NCBI GenBank assembly: GCA_910584835.1
Contig: CAJUEG010000004.1
Coordinates: forward strand, 1 to 64,000
Direction of reading: 5' to 3'
DNA from: an uncultured Oscillospiraceae bacterium
Lineage (GTDB): Bacteria > Bacillota > Clostridia > Oscillospirales > Oscillospiraceae
DNA: 64,000 nucleotides
The notes below the pieces were generated by a model. It saw only the letters and a program-made list of their open reading frames with translations. It was not told the origin of the DNA and did not search any database. Shown here in pieces: positions 15,477 to 23,789 of the stretch; positions within the stretch are counted from its first letter, which is position 1, and every line of letters starts with the position of its first letter. The translations under genes and the position numbers were made by a program.

Positions 15477-16559
15477 ATGAAAAAATTGAGAACAGGCATC
15501 ATCGGCTGCGGCAAGGTGGGCAGCTTCCATGCCCAGGCGTATGCCCAGCTGCCCGGCAGCCAGTTCACCGCCGTTTGCGACGCAAACCGGGACCGGGCGG
15601 AGGCCTTTGCCGCCCAGTGGGGCGTGCGGGCCTACACCGATGTGGAGCAGATGTGCCGGGAGGCGCAGCTGGACGTGGTGAGCGTATGCACCCCCCACCC
15701 CCTCCACGCCAACCCCGCGGTGGCCGCCGCCAGCTGCGGCTGCCACGTGCTGGTGGAAAAGCCGCTGGCCTCCACCCTGGCCGACTGCGACGCCATCATC
15801 GAGGCGGGCGAGCGCAGCCATGTCACCATCGGCACCATGGTGCAGCGCCGGTTCTACCGTCCCTGCATGCGCATCCGCCAGGCCATTGACGACGGGAAGC
15901 TGGGCAGACCCGTGCTGGGCATGGTGACCATGCTGGGCTGGCGGGACGAGGACTACTACCGCAGCGACCCCTGGCGGGGCAGCTGGGAGGGCGAGGGCGG
16001 CGGCGTGCTGGTCAACCAGGCTCCCCACCAGCTGGACCTGCTGCTGTGGTATATGGGCGAGGTGGACGAGGTCTACGGCGTGTGGAAGAACCTGAACCAC
16101 CCCTATATCGAGGTGGAGGACACCGCCGCGGCGGTGGTCAAGTTCAAAAACGGCGGCGTGGGCAGCATCGTGGTCAGCAACAGCCAGAACCCCGCGCTGT
16201 ACGGCAAGGTCCACATATTCGGGGACAACGGCGCGGCGGCCGGGGTGCAGACGGACGGGGGCGCCATGTTCATCGCGGGCATGTCCTCCATCACCGAGCC
16301 CCCGGTGAACGACCTGTGGACGGTGCCCGGCGAAGAGCAGCTTCTCCCCCGCTGGCAGGAGGAGGACCGGGCGTTTTTCAACAGCGTGGACTCCATGCAC
16401 CACTACCATACCCAGCAGATTCAGGACTTCCTGGACGCGGTGGCCCAGGGCCGCAGGCCCCTGGTGGACGCGGCGGAGGGCCGGCGGACGGTGGAGCTGT
16501 TCACCGCCATCTACCGCAGCACAAGGGACGGCGTTCCCGTCAAATTCCCGCTGAAGTGA
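15477..16559 (+). CDS. Gfo/Idh/MocA-family oxidoreductase
   Basis: 360 aa NAD(P)-dependent sugar dehydrogenase. RTGIIGCGKVGSFHAQAYAQ is the Rossmann GxGxxG entry, VLVEKPLASTLADCDAI carries the conserved EKP lysine, and GGGVLVNQAPHQLDLLLWY holds the active-site His region. It starts 13 nt after the dehydratase with GAGGAGGG. Substrate unknown; in this operon it should interconvert a sugar acid or an inositol-like polyol and its keto form. Confidence 0.9.
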   Translation: MKKLRTGIIGCGKVGSFHAQAYAQLPGSQFTAVCDANRDRAEAFAAQWGVRAYTDVEQMCREAQLDVVSVCTPHPLHANPAVAAASCGCHVLVEKPLASTLADCDAIIEAGERSHVTIGTMVQRRFYRPCMRIRQAIDDGKLGRPVLGMVTMLGWRDEDYYRSDPWRGSWEGEGGGVLVNQAPHQLDLLLWYMGEVDEVYGVWKNLNHPYIEVEDTAAAVVKFKNGGVGSIVVSNSQNPALYGKVHIFGDNGAAAGVQTDGGAMFIAGMSSITEPPVNDLWTVPGEEQLLPRWQEEDRAFFNSVDSMHHYHTQQIQDFLDAVAQGRRPLVDAAEGRRTVELFTAIYRSTRDGVPVKFPLK

Positions 16560-16571
16560 GGAGGGGCCCAC

Positions 16572-17447
16572 ATGCTGATCTCCTATAACGAGGCCTGCGC
16601 CCGGGACTGCTCCACCCTGGAACAGGACCTGGAGCTGTGCGAGCGGGCGGGGTTTGACTGCATCGAGCTGCGGCTGGACATGCTGCGGGACTACCTCACC
16701 CGCCACACGGTGGACGAGCTGGCCGGCTTCTTTCGGCACAGCCGCCTGCGCCCCCACGCCTTCAACGCCCTCTACCTCTACCCGGAATTTCTGTCCCCGG
16801 AGGACGACCCGGAGCGCCAGGCGGCCCTGCTGGACGAGTTCAACCTGAGCTGCCGGGTGGGGCGGGCCATCGGCAGCGAGTATCTCATCGTTGTTCCGCC
16901 CCTCCAGCGGGACCCGGCGGGCGGGCCCTACGTGGGCCGCTGGGAGGACACCTTCGCCGCCTGCGTGCGCATACTCACCCGCCTGTCCGACCTGGCCCGC
17001 CCCTACGCCATGAAGCTGTGCTTCGAGCTGGTGGGCTTTGAGCGCTCCAGTGTGCGCAGCGTGGCCCAGGCGGACGCCATCGTCCGGGCGGTGGACCGGC
17101 CCAACGTGGGCTTCGTGTTCGACTCATACAACATGTACCTCAACGGCGGCAGCAACGATTTCTCCGCCATCGGCGCCGTCCAGCCGGAAAAGATCTTCGC
17201 CGCCCACCTGATGAGCGCTGACGACGTCCCCCCGGAGCAGCGGGGACAGGACAAGCGCCGGTTCTGCGGCGGGGGCGCGGTGGACACCGGCGCGTTCCTC
17301 CGGGCGCTCCGGGACACGGGCTACCGGGGCATCGCCTCGGTGGAGACCTTCCGCCCCGAGTACTGGGCCAGGCAGCCCGAGTGGGTCATCGCCGAGGCCT
17401 ACCGGACCACCCGGGCGGAGCTGGAGCGCACCGGCTGCCTCTCATAG
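16572..17447 (+). CDS. Sugar isomerase/epimerase, TIM barrel (first copy)
   Basis: 291 aa, xylose-isomerase-like TIM barrel of the IolI/IolE type. FDCIELRLDML at strand 2, KLCFELVGFE with the metal-binding Glu, FVFDSYNMYL (Asp), and IASVETFRPEYW with a late Glu are the expected metal ligands. GAGGAGGGG precedes the start. A distant relative lies at 18998 in the same operon; the two are not close copies. Confidence 0.85.
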   Translation: MLISYNEACARDCSTLEQDLELCERAGFDCIELRLDMLRDYLTRHTVDELAGFFRHSRLRPHAFNALYLYPEFLSPEDDPERQAALLDEFNLSCRVGRAIGSEYLIVVPPLQRDPAGGPYVGRWEDTFAACVRILTRLSDLARPYAMKLCFELVGFERSSVRSVAQADAIVRAVDRPNVGFVFDSYNMYLNGGSNDFSAIGAVQPEKIFAAHLMSADDVPPEQRGQDKRRFCGGGAVDTGAFLRALRDTGYRGIASVETFRPEYWARQPEWVIAEAYRTTRAELERTGCLS

Positions 17448-17449
17448 GA

Positions 17450-17475
17450 TTTTAGGCGGCCTTGTCCGCTTAAAA
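17450..17475 (+). other. Intra-operon hairpin upstream of the permease
   Basis: TTTTAGGCGG / CCGCTTAAAA with a 6-nt loop; 10-bp stem with one G-U pair, followed by an A-rich run. A second small stem (GCCGC...GCGGC) lies near 17484-17502. They may set message stability or partial termination before gntP. Confidence 0.4.
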
Positions 17476-17535
17476 TAAAAAAGCGCCGCGCACTCTGTGC
17501 GGCACGGGAAAAATCAAGAAAGAGGAGGAAACATT

Positions 17536-18933
17536 ATGGACGTAACGCGCTTACTCATCGCCTTGGTCGTCGGCATGGCCGTGCTCATTGTGCTGATTAT
17601 GAAGACCAAGCTGCACCCGGCGCTGTCGCTGGTGATCTCCGCCGTGGTGGTGGGCATCGTGGGCGGCGTGGGGCTGACGGCCATCCCGGGCCTCATCACC
17701 TCCGGCTTCGGGAACACATTGGCGGGCATCGGCCTGGTCATCGCCTTCGGCTGCATGATGGGCCAGGTCATGGAGGAGACCAACGCCGCAAAGGTCATGG
17801 CCCACACCTTTATCAAGGCCCTGCGGGGCAAAAATGAGGAAGTGGCCATGGGCATCACCGGCTTTCTGGTGTCCATCCCCATCTTCTGCGATTCCGCTCT
17901 GATCGTTCTGGCCCCGCTGGTCAAATCCATCTCCCAGGCCAAGAAGAAGTCCCTCACCGGCCTGGCGCTCATCATGGCCTGCTGCCTGAACATCACCCAC
18001 ACCTCCGTGCCGCCCACCCCCGGCCCCCTGGCCGTGGTGGCCCAGTTTGGCGACACCATCGACCTGGGCGCCTACATCCTGTTCGGCATCGCCATGGGCA
18101 TCCCCCTGATGGTGGTCATCATCATCATGGGCCGCATCGTGGGCCGCAAATGGTATAAGATCGTGGACGAAAACGGCGAGATCATCGACGTCTCCCCCGA
18201 GCAGGCCAAGGAGTACGCGGTCCTGTCCTCCCAGCCCACCATCCCCGAGCTGGACCCCAACGAGACCTACCCCTCCGCCTTTATGGCCTTTGCTCCCATC
18301 CTGATCCCCGTGGTGCTCATTCTGCTCAGCACCGTCACCAGCATGGTCTACAAAGGGGAGGGCAACATCGTCACCCAGCTCATCGCCTTCTTCGGCAGCC
18401 CGGTCATCGCCATCGCCATCGCGCTGCTGGTGGCCATCTACGGCCTGGCGGGCAATAAGTCCCGCCAGGAGGTTCTGGACTGCCTGGAGCGGGGCGTCAA
18501 GAGCTGCGGCACCATCATCCTCATCACCGGCGCGGGCGGCGCCTTCGGCAACATCATCAAGTCCAGCGGCATCGGCGACGTCATCGCCCAGGGTCTGGCG
18601 GGCAGCAATCTCCCCGTGCTGCTCCTCCCCTTCCTGGTTGCCGCCATCCTGAAGCTGGTACTGGGCAGCGGCACTGTGGCCATGACCACCACCGCCACCA
18701 TCTGCGCCCCCATCCTGATGCAGATTCCCGGCGCCAATATGATGTTCTGCGCCTACGCCGCCTGTATCGGCGCGCAGGTGTTCTCCCTGCACAACGACAG
18801 CTTCTTCTGGGTGCTCACCCGCACCTTCAAGCTGGACAAGCTGGACGTGCAGATTCTCGGCTACGAGGCCATGCAGTTCGTCTGGTCCTGGGTGGGCTTT
18901 GGCATTCTCAGCATCATCAACCTGATTTTCTAA
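17536..18933 (+). CDS. GntP-family gluconate/sugar-acid permease
   Basis: 465 aa, about 12 hydrophobic helices. The N-terminal LIALVVGMAVLIVLIMKTKL, GFGNTLAGIGLVIAFGCMMG near residue 55, and LVLGSGTVAMTTTATICAPI near the C terminus are GntP signatures. It imports gluconate-like hexonates with protons. GAGGAGG at 17522-17528 supports the ATG at 17536. It sits between the two isomerase-like genes and defines the likely substrate class of the operon. Confidence 0.92.
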   Translation: MDVTRLLIALVVGMAVLIVLIMKTKLHPALSLVISAVVVGIVGGVGLTAIPGLITSGFGNTLAGIGLVIAFGCMMGQVMEETNAAKVMAHTFIKALRGKNEEVAMGITGFLVSIPIFCDSALIVLAPLVKSISQAKKKSLTGLALIMACCLNITHTSVPPTPGPLAVVAQFGDTIDLGAYILFGIAMGIPLMVVIIIMGRIVGRKWYKIVDENGEIIDVSPEQAKEYAVLSSQPTIPELDPNETYPSAFMAFAPILIPVVLILLSTVTSMVYKGEGNIVTQLIAFFGSPVIAIAIALLVAIYGLAGNKSRQEVLDCLERGVKSCGTIILITGAGGAFGNIIKSSGIGDVIAQGLAGSNLPVLLLPFLVAAILKLVLGSGTVAMTTTATICAPILMQIPGANMMFCAYAACIGAQVFSLHNDSFFWVLTRTFKLDKLDVQILGYEAMQFVWSWVGFGILSIINLIF

Positions 18934-18943
18934 TACCAAACTG

Positions 18944-18976
18944 GCGGGGGCCCGGAGGAACGCTCCGGGCTCCCGC
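18944..18976 (+). other. GC-rich hairpin between gntP and the next isomerase
   Basis: Two 14-bp arms (18944-18957, 18963-18976; one G-U pair) with a 5-nt loop. There is no U run after it, so it is more likely a 3' stabiliser of the gntP part of the message than a full terminator. Confidence 0.45.
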
Positions 18977-18997
18977 GCCATAGAAAGGAGCATGGAC

Positions 18998-19873
18998 ATG
19001 CGTTTCGGCTGCTGTGGAAGCCTTGTGGCCTCGGCCCCCGACCGGACGGGGGTGGAGATCGTGGAACGGCTGGCGGAATACGGCTATGACTACATCGAGC
19101 TGCCCCTGGCGGAGATGATGGAGCTGGACGGCGGCGCGTTTGGCGCGCTGCGCGCCCGGGTGGAGGCCACCTCCCTGCGCTGCGAGACCTGCAACAATTT
19201 CTTCCCCACCCGGGTCCGGCTCACCGGGCCGGAGGCAAACCTGGACGCCGCCCGCGGCTACTGCGCCCGGGCGCTGGACCGGGCGGCGGAGCTGGGGGCC
19301 GCGGTGGTGGTCTTTGGCAGCGCCGGAGCCAAGCGGGTGCCCGACGGATTCCCCATGGAGCGGGCCTGGGAGCAGGTGGCGGAGATCACCCGGTACGCCG
19401 GCGAGGAGGCCGCCAAGCGGGGCGTCACCATTGCTATCGAGCCGGTGCGCCACCCGGACTGCAATATCATCAACACCTTTGCCGAGGGGGTGGCCATGGC
19501 TAAGGAGACCGGCCTGGACAGCGTAAAGGTGCTGGTGGATATCTACCACCTGGCGTGCGAGGGGGAGAACCCCGATATTCTGCGCCAATACGGGGCGGAA
19601 TACCTGCGTCACGTCCACTTTTCCTTCCCCAATTTCCCCGAAATCGACGGCGTATCCGGCCCGGAGAAGCTGCGCGGCATTTTCGAGGGCGAGCTGGCCC
19701 GGCGGGGCTGGTGGCGGACCTGGCCCTCCAGCCGGGAGGAGTGGGGCTACGCCCCGTTTATCCAGGCCCTGAAGGGGTGCGGCTATGACGGGCGGATCAG
19801 CATTGAGGCCCCCGTCGGGAATTTTGAGGTGCAGGCCCCGCGCACCCTCGCCTTTTTAAAGGAAGCGTTTTGA
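18998..19873 (+). CDS. Sugar isomerase/epimerase, TIM barrel (second copy)
   Basis: 291 aa TIM barrel like sugar-phosphate or hydroxypyruvate isomerases. YDYIELPLAEMMEL, TIAIEPVRHPDCNIINTF (metal Glu), VKVLVDIYHLACEGENP (Asp/His), and YDGRISIEAPVGNFE (late Glu) mark the metal site. AAAGGAG at 18984-18990 fits the ATG at 18998 better than the one at 18992. Probably an epimerase or isomerase acting on an intermediate of the imported sugar acid. Confidence 0.85.
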   Translation: MRFGCCGSLVASAPDRTGVEIVERLAEYGYDYIELPLAEMMELDGGAFGALRARVEATSLRCETCNNFFPTRVRLTGPEANLDAARGYCARALDRAAELGAAVVVFGSAGAKRVPDGFPMERAWEQVAEITRYAGEEAAKRGVTIAIEPVRHPDCNIINTFAEGVAMAKETGLDSVKVLVDIYHLACEGENPDILRQYGAEYLRHVHFSFPNFPEIDGVSGPEKLRGIFEGELARRGWWRTWPSSREEWGYAPFIQALKGCGYDGRISIEAPVGNFEVQAPRTLAFLKEAF

Positions 19874-19874
19874 C

Positions 19875-20750
19875 ATGGAACAGACCGCGCTGAATAAGCT
19901 GGCCGCCCTCCGCCGGGTGGTTTTGGGGCTATACGCGGCCACGGTGGCCGCCTATGCCGCGGCGGTGGCCCTGATCCTGGTGGACCTGGGCGCCGCCGTC
20001 TGGGTGGTGAATATCACCACCGTCCTCTACCTCCTGGTGGTGCGGACGCTGGACAAGCGGTACGACCGGGCCTTTGCCCGCTCCAGCCTGACCATGAGCT
20101 GCCAGCGGCGGCTCAGCCTGTTCCAGGTGGAGGACAAGGGCGGCCTCACCCGGGAGGACATCCAGGCGGGGGGGCTGTTCCCCGTCCGCGCCGAGGGCAA
20201 GAGCCTGGTGTGCGGCATGGCCGCGGAAGGGCAGGCGGAAGAGCTTGGCGTGCGGATCTGTGAGCTCACTGCCTACTGCGAGATGGCCGGCGAAAAAAGG
20301 AAGCTGGGCCTGCTCAGCGGCCTGTGGATGGAAGTGCGGCTGGCCGGGGATGCGGGGATGCGCCTGACCCTGGTGCAGCACGGCGCGCTGGACCCGGACA
20401 CCGCCGCCCCCTTCTACGGGGGCCAGGGCCTGAGCCGCCTGCCCCTTTTGGAGGAGGCCCTGCGGGACGGCTTTACCCTTTACGGGGACGAGGCGGGCGC
20501 GAAAGGCGCGGCGCGGTTTGCCCGCCGGTGCGTGCCGCTGGCCCTCCAGGCGGCCAAGGCGGGCTGCAAGCTGATGCTCTCCCTCCGGGGGGACTCCATC
20601 CACGTCTTTCTCACCGGCCGCAGCCTCGTTTTCCGCACCCCCATCCGGGGCCGCCTCACGCCGGAAATCGCGGGCTGGGACCGCCTGCCGGAGCTCCCCC
20701 TTCTGCTGGACCTGGCCAAAGAGACCGCGCCGCGAAAATCCGCCCCGTGA
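19875..20750 (+). CDS. DUF3137-like membrane-anchored protein
   Basis: 291 aa. Two N-terminal membrane helices (residues ~15-58) and a soluble domain. The order of blocks (GVRICELTAYCEMAGEK, GLLSGLWMEVRL, FTLYGDEAGAKGAARF, CKLMLSLRGDSIHVFLTG) resembles DUF3137, which typically reads as GDxxxG..VxCEL..EAxxLL..V.FS...VYIA. It starts 1 nt after the isomerase stop. Its role in a sugar-acid operon is unclear; the family assignment is from pattern only. Confidence 0.55.
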   Translation: MEQTALNKLAALRRVVLGLYAATVAAYAAAVALILVDLGAAVWVVNITTVLYLLVVRTLDKRYDRAFARSSLTMSCQRRLSLFQVEDKGGLTREDIQAGGLFPVRAEGKSLVCGMAAEGQAEELGVRICELTAYCEMAGEKRKLGLLSGLWMEVRLAGDAGMRLTLVQHGALDPDTAAPFYGGQGLSRLPLLEEALRDGFTLYGDEAGAKGAARFARRCVPLALQAAKAGCKLMLSLRGDSIHVFLTGRSLVFRTPIRGRLTPEIAGWDRLPELPLLLDLAKETAPRKSAP

Positions 20751-20771
20751 TTTTCGCGGCGCGGCCCTTTT
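20725..20771 (+). terminator. Terminator overlapping the gene end
   Basis: A 16-bp perfect stem, 20725-20740 with 20749-20764, encloses an 8-nt loop and continues CCCTTTT. The upstream arm lies within the last codons of the DUF3137-like gene and the stop codon sits at the start of the downstream arm. It ends the sugar-acid operon. Confidence 0.85.
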
Positions 20772-20838
20772 GTGCGGGCTTATTCTGTCCGGGGCGGGCC
20801 CATTCCCCGAAATACCCTCCCTGCGCCCGGCCCGCGTA

Positions 20839-20867
20839 TTGCCCTTTTCCCCGGGCTGTATTATAAT
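20839..20867 (+). promoter_or_regulatory. Promoter of the M20 gene
   Basis: TTGCCC (20839-20844), 17-nt spacer, TATAAT (20862-20867), about 60 nt before the amidohydrolase start. Confidence 0.65.
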
Positions 20868-20927
20868 AGGTGGGCAATTCCATAGAAACGCCCCGGCCTG
20901 CCGCCGGGGCGGAAGGGGGACAGGCAG

Positions 20928-21992
20928 ATGGACATGGAAGAGATACGCGCCCTGCGGCACACCCTCCACGGCTGCCCGGAGCGCTCGGGGCAGGAGGAGC
21001 GCACGCGGGCGGTTTTGATGGACTTTTTGGCCCGGCGCACCACCCTGGAGCTGCGCCCCTGCGGGGCGGGCTTTTACGCCGCCCACCGGGAGCCGGAGGG
21101 GGGCAGGCCCCCGGTGGCCCTCCGTGCGGACTACGACGCGCTGGCGCTGCCCGGCGGCGGGGCGGCCCACCTGTGCGGCCACGACGGCCACGCCGCCGCC
21201 CTGTGCGCCGCCGCCCTGTCCGTCCAGGGGGAGCGGCTGGACCGGAACGCCTTTTTCCTCTTCCAGCCCGCCGAGGAGACCGGCGCCGGCGCCCCGGGCT
21301 GCCTGGAGCTGTTTGAGCTGGAAGAGGTGGCCCAGATCTATGGGGCCCACAACCTGCCCGGCCTCCCCCTGGGGCAGGTGGTCACCCGGCCCGGGACCTT
21401 CGCCTGCGCCTCCCGGGGGGTTACGCTGGCCTTTTTGGGCCGCCCCACCCACGCCGCCTACCCGGAGCACGGCCTCTCCCCCGCCCCGGCGGTGGGGCGG
21501 CTGCTGTGCGCCCTGCCGAAGCTGGCCGACCCCGCCCGGTTTGGCGGCATGACGCTGTGCACCGTCATCGGCGCGGAGATGGGAGAGCGCGCCTTCGGCG
21601 CCGCCGCCGCCCAGGCGGAGGTCTGGCTCACCCTCCGGGCCGAACGGGACCAGGACCTGGAGCTGCTCTTTGCGGACCTGCTCCGGCTGGCCCAGTCCCT
21701 GGCCTCGGAGTACGGCCTGGCCTTTGACCACCAGGTCCAGGACGTGTTCCCCGCCACCGTCAACGACCCCGCCTGCGCCCGGCGGGTGCTGGAGCTGTGC
21801 GGGGGCGCGGTGCTGGACGCCCCCATGCGCTGGAGCGAGGACTTCGGCCACTACCTGCGCCGCTGCCCCGGCGCCTTCTTCGGCGTCGGCGCGGGGGAGG
21901 GCTGCCATCCCCTCCACACCCAGGACTACCAGTACCCCGATGCCCTGCTGGCCCCCACGGCCGACGCCTTCCGCGCCCTGCTGCTGGGATAA
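20928..21992 (+). CDS. M20-family metal-dependent amidohydrolase
   Basis: 354 aa. LRHTLHGCPERSGQE is the N-terminal HxxPExSxxE-like block with Cys in place of one residue; VALRADYDALAL and HLCGHDGHAAAL give the metal-binding Asp/Cys/His set of the IAA-Leu-resistant/hippurate hydrolase branch; FQPAEETGAGAPGCLEL and HNLPGLPLGQV follow. It would hydrolyse an N-acyl amino acid or similar amide in the cytoplasm. GGAAGGGGGACAGGCAG precedes the ATG. Single-gene unit between two terminators. Confidence 0.88.
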   Translation: MDMEEIRALRHTLHGCPERSGQEERTRAVLMDFLARRTTLELRPCGAGFYAAHREPEGGRPPVALRADYDALALPGGGAAHLCGHDGHAAALCAAALSVQGERLDRNAFFLFQPAEETGAGAPGCLELFELEEVAQIYGAHNLPGLPLGQVVTRPGTFACASRGVTLAFLGRPTHAAYPEHGLSPAPAVGRLLCALPKLADPARFGGMTLCTVIGAEMGERAFGAAAAQAEVWLTLRAERDQDLELLFADLLRLAQSLASEYGLAFDHQVQDVFPATVNDPACARRVLELCGGAVLDAPMRWSEDFGHYLRRCPGAFFGVGAGEGCHPLHTQDYQYPDALLAPTADAFRALLLG

Positions 21993-22010
21993 AGCCCGGC
22001 CTTGCGCAAA

Positions 22011-22048
22011 AAAACGCCGCCGCGAGCGTTTCACGCTCGCGGCGGCGT
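22011..22048 (-). terminator. Strong terminator, probably bidirectional
   Basis: A 15-bp perfect stem, arms 22014-22028 and 22034-22048, loop TTTCA. A-rich DNA at 22008-22014 gives a U tract to minus-strand transcripts of the response regulator; plus-strand RNA from the M20 gene also passes through it. Confidence 0.8.
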
Positions 22049-22075
22049 ATCTTGTCTGTGCGCGGGGGCCGGCCC

Positions 22076-22828
22076 TCACCCCTGCCTTCCGCAGTGGGCG
22101 TTGCGCCACTCCCCGGCTGACACCCCCTCCAGCTTTTTGAACACCCGGGAGAAGTGGGCGGTGTCGGCGTAGCCCACCCGCTCGGCGATCTCGCTGATGC
22201 GCAGGGCCGGGTCCTCCAGCAGCTCCTTGGCCCGGCGGACCCGCTCGGCGTTGAGCAGGTCGTAAAACGTCTGCCCCTGGTGCTTGTTGAGCAGCTTGCT
22301 CAGGTGCCACTGGCTGACGAAGCAGTGGTCGGCCACCTCCTGGAGGGACAACTTTGACCCGCAGTGCTGGGCGATGTAGGCCCGGGCCTGGCGGACGATG
22401 AAGCTGTTGGCGGCGTCCTCCGGCCCGGGTTCCGCCCTCTCCTCCCGCGGCAGGCGGTCCAGCACCCCGGTCATAAAGGCCAGCGCCTCCTCGATCTCGT
22501 CCATTTTGGAGGGCTTGAGCAGAAACCGGGCCACCCCCAGCCGGATGGCCCGCTGGGCGTACTCAAAGTCCCGGTAGCCGGTGAGCACGGCGATCTGCAT
22601 CCGGGGGAACTCCCCCTTCAGCCCCGCCAGCATGGTCAGGCCGTCCTCCCCCGGCATTTTGATGTCGGTGAACAGGATGTCCGGCCGGTGCTCCCGGATG
22701 GCCCGGCTGCCGGAGGCGGCGTCGCCGGCGGTGGCGGCCACCCGGCAGCCGTGGGCGTCCCAGTCCACCACCTGCCGCAGCCCCTCGGTGATGATGGGCT
22801 CGTCGTCCACCAGCACCACCTTATACAT
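22076..22828 (-). CDS. YesN-type AraC response regulator
   Basis: 250 aa. Receiver domain (MYKVVLVDDEPIITEGL with the acidic pair, DILFTDIKMPGEDGL with the phospho-acceptor Asp, LLKPSKMDE with Lys) and a C-terminal AraC double helix-turn-helix (SLQEVADHCFVSQWHLSKL, ISEIAERVGYADTAHFSRVF). It partners with the YesM-like kinase at 26334 and should control the ABC importer genes between them. The ATG at 22828 follows GGGAGG with 8-nt spacing; a GTG three codons upstream is possible. Confidence 0.92.
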   Translation of the reverse strand: MYKVVLVDDEPIITEGLRQVVDWDAHGCRVAATAGDAASGSRAIREHRPDILFTDIKMPGEDGLTMLAGLKGEFPRMQIAVLTGYRDFEYAQRAIRLGVARFLLKPSKMDEIEEALAFMTGVLDRLPREERAEPGPEDAANSFIVRQARAYIAQHCGSKLSLQEVADHCFVSQWHLSKLLNKHQGQTFYDLLNAERVRRAKELLEDPALRISEIAERVGYADTAHFSRVFKKLEGVSAGEWRNAHCGRQG

Positions 22829-22890
22829 GTCCGTCACCTCCCCGCACCATCATATCAGGAAGGGCCGGGAAACGCAAGCGCGCCCCGCCC

Positions 22891-22910
22891 AATGTTTCAC
22901 GTGAAACATT
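22891..22910. promoter_or_regulatory. parS centromere site
   Basis: TGTTTCACGTGAAACA at 22893-22908, inside a 20-bp perfect palindrome, matches the conserved 16-bp parS bound by ParB/Spo0J without a mismatch. It lies in the gap between the response regulator start and the permease stop. In Firmicutes such sites cluster around the replication origin and load ParB and SMC. I saw no second copy in this window. Confidence 0.9.
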
Positions 22911-22919
22911 CGTTCTATC

Positions 22920-23777
22920 TCAGCCCTTAATGGCCCCGGCGGTAAGCCCCTTGATGATGTGCTTTTGAAGCATGACGTATACCGCCAGCACCGGGATGAC
23001 GATGAGCACCACCGACGCCGCCATCAGCCCGTAATCCACCCCCGCCTGGGAGCTGATCTCGTTGAGCAGCAGCGTGATGGTCTTTTCTCTGGGCACCCGG
23101 AGGAAGAAGTTCTGGGTGAACAGGTCGTTGTAGCTCCACAGGAAGGAGAAGATGGCCACCGTGGCGAAGGAGGACTTGGCCGCGGGCATGATGATGTGGA
23201 AATAGACCTGGAACACGTGGCAGCCGTCCACATAGGCGCTCTCCTCCAGCTCGATGGGCACCGACTCGATGAAGCCCATGAGCACAATGGTGGCGAAGCA
23301 CAGGTTGCCCGCAATCTGGGGCAGAATGACGGCCAGCAGGGACAGCCAGCGGTTGCCGCTGCTGGCGATGCCCCAGGCGGCCTCCATGCGGAACACCGGG
23401 ATGATGGTGGAGAACACCGGGAACATCATCCCCGCCATGATGAGGCTGTAGCACACGCCCCGCAGGCGGAAGCGGTAGCGCACCAGCCCGTAGGCCGCCA
23501 GACCCGCCAGAATCACCACCACCACCGTCACCGAGACGGACACGATGAGGCTGTTCAGGTAGGCGTTGGCGAAATCGAAGCGGTCCATGGCCTTGGCGTA
23601 GTTGTCCATGGTGAAGCCGCTGCCCGGCAGGGGGATGGAGAAGGAGTCCTTGCGGATGAGCCCCTTCTCCCGGAAGGAGTTGAGGATGACCCACACAAAG
23701 GGGTACAGCGTGGTCAGCGCCCAGACGCTCAGCGCCACGTAGGTGCACACCTTGGCGGGCGTAATTTTTCTGCCCAT
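22920..23777 (-). CDS. Carbohydrate ABC permease, MalG type
   Basis: 285 aa with six membrane helices. The EAA-type motif ESAYVDGCHVFQVYFHIIMP (residues ~180-200) contacts the shared ATPase, and the C terminus HIIKGLTAGAIKG is the usual MalG ending. Second permease of a three-gene importer; it starts 12 nt after the first permease. No ATPase is encoded nearby, so a shared MsmK-like ATPase is likely. Confidence 0.92.
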   Translation of the reverse strand: MGRKITPAKVCTYVALSVWALTTLYPFVWVILNSFREKGLIRKDSFSIPLPGSGFTMDNYAKAMDRFDFANAYLNSLIVSVSVTVVVVILAGLAAYGLVRYRFRLRGVCYSLIMAGMMFPVFSTIIPVFRMEAAWGIASSGNRWLSLLAVILPQIAGNLCFATIVLMGFIESVPIELEESAYVDGCHVFQVYFHIIMPAAKSSFATVAIFSFLWSYNDLFTQNFFLRVPREKTITLLLNEISSQAGVDYGLMAASVVLIVIPVLAVYVMLQKHIIKGLTAGAIKG

Positions 23778-23789
23778 TCCGCTCCCCCC

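Noticed and set aside
19929..22310. Long minus-strand frame (~790 codons) antisense to the DUF3137-like and M20 genes
   Set aside because: GC-rich third positions open the opposite frame; the product is Gly/Ala/Arg/Gln-rich without domains, and the plus-strand genes have clear motifs.
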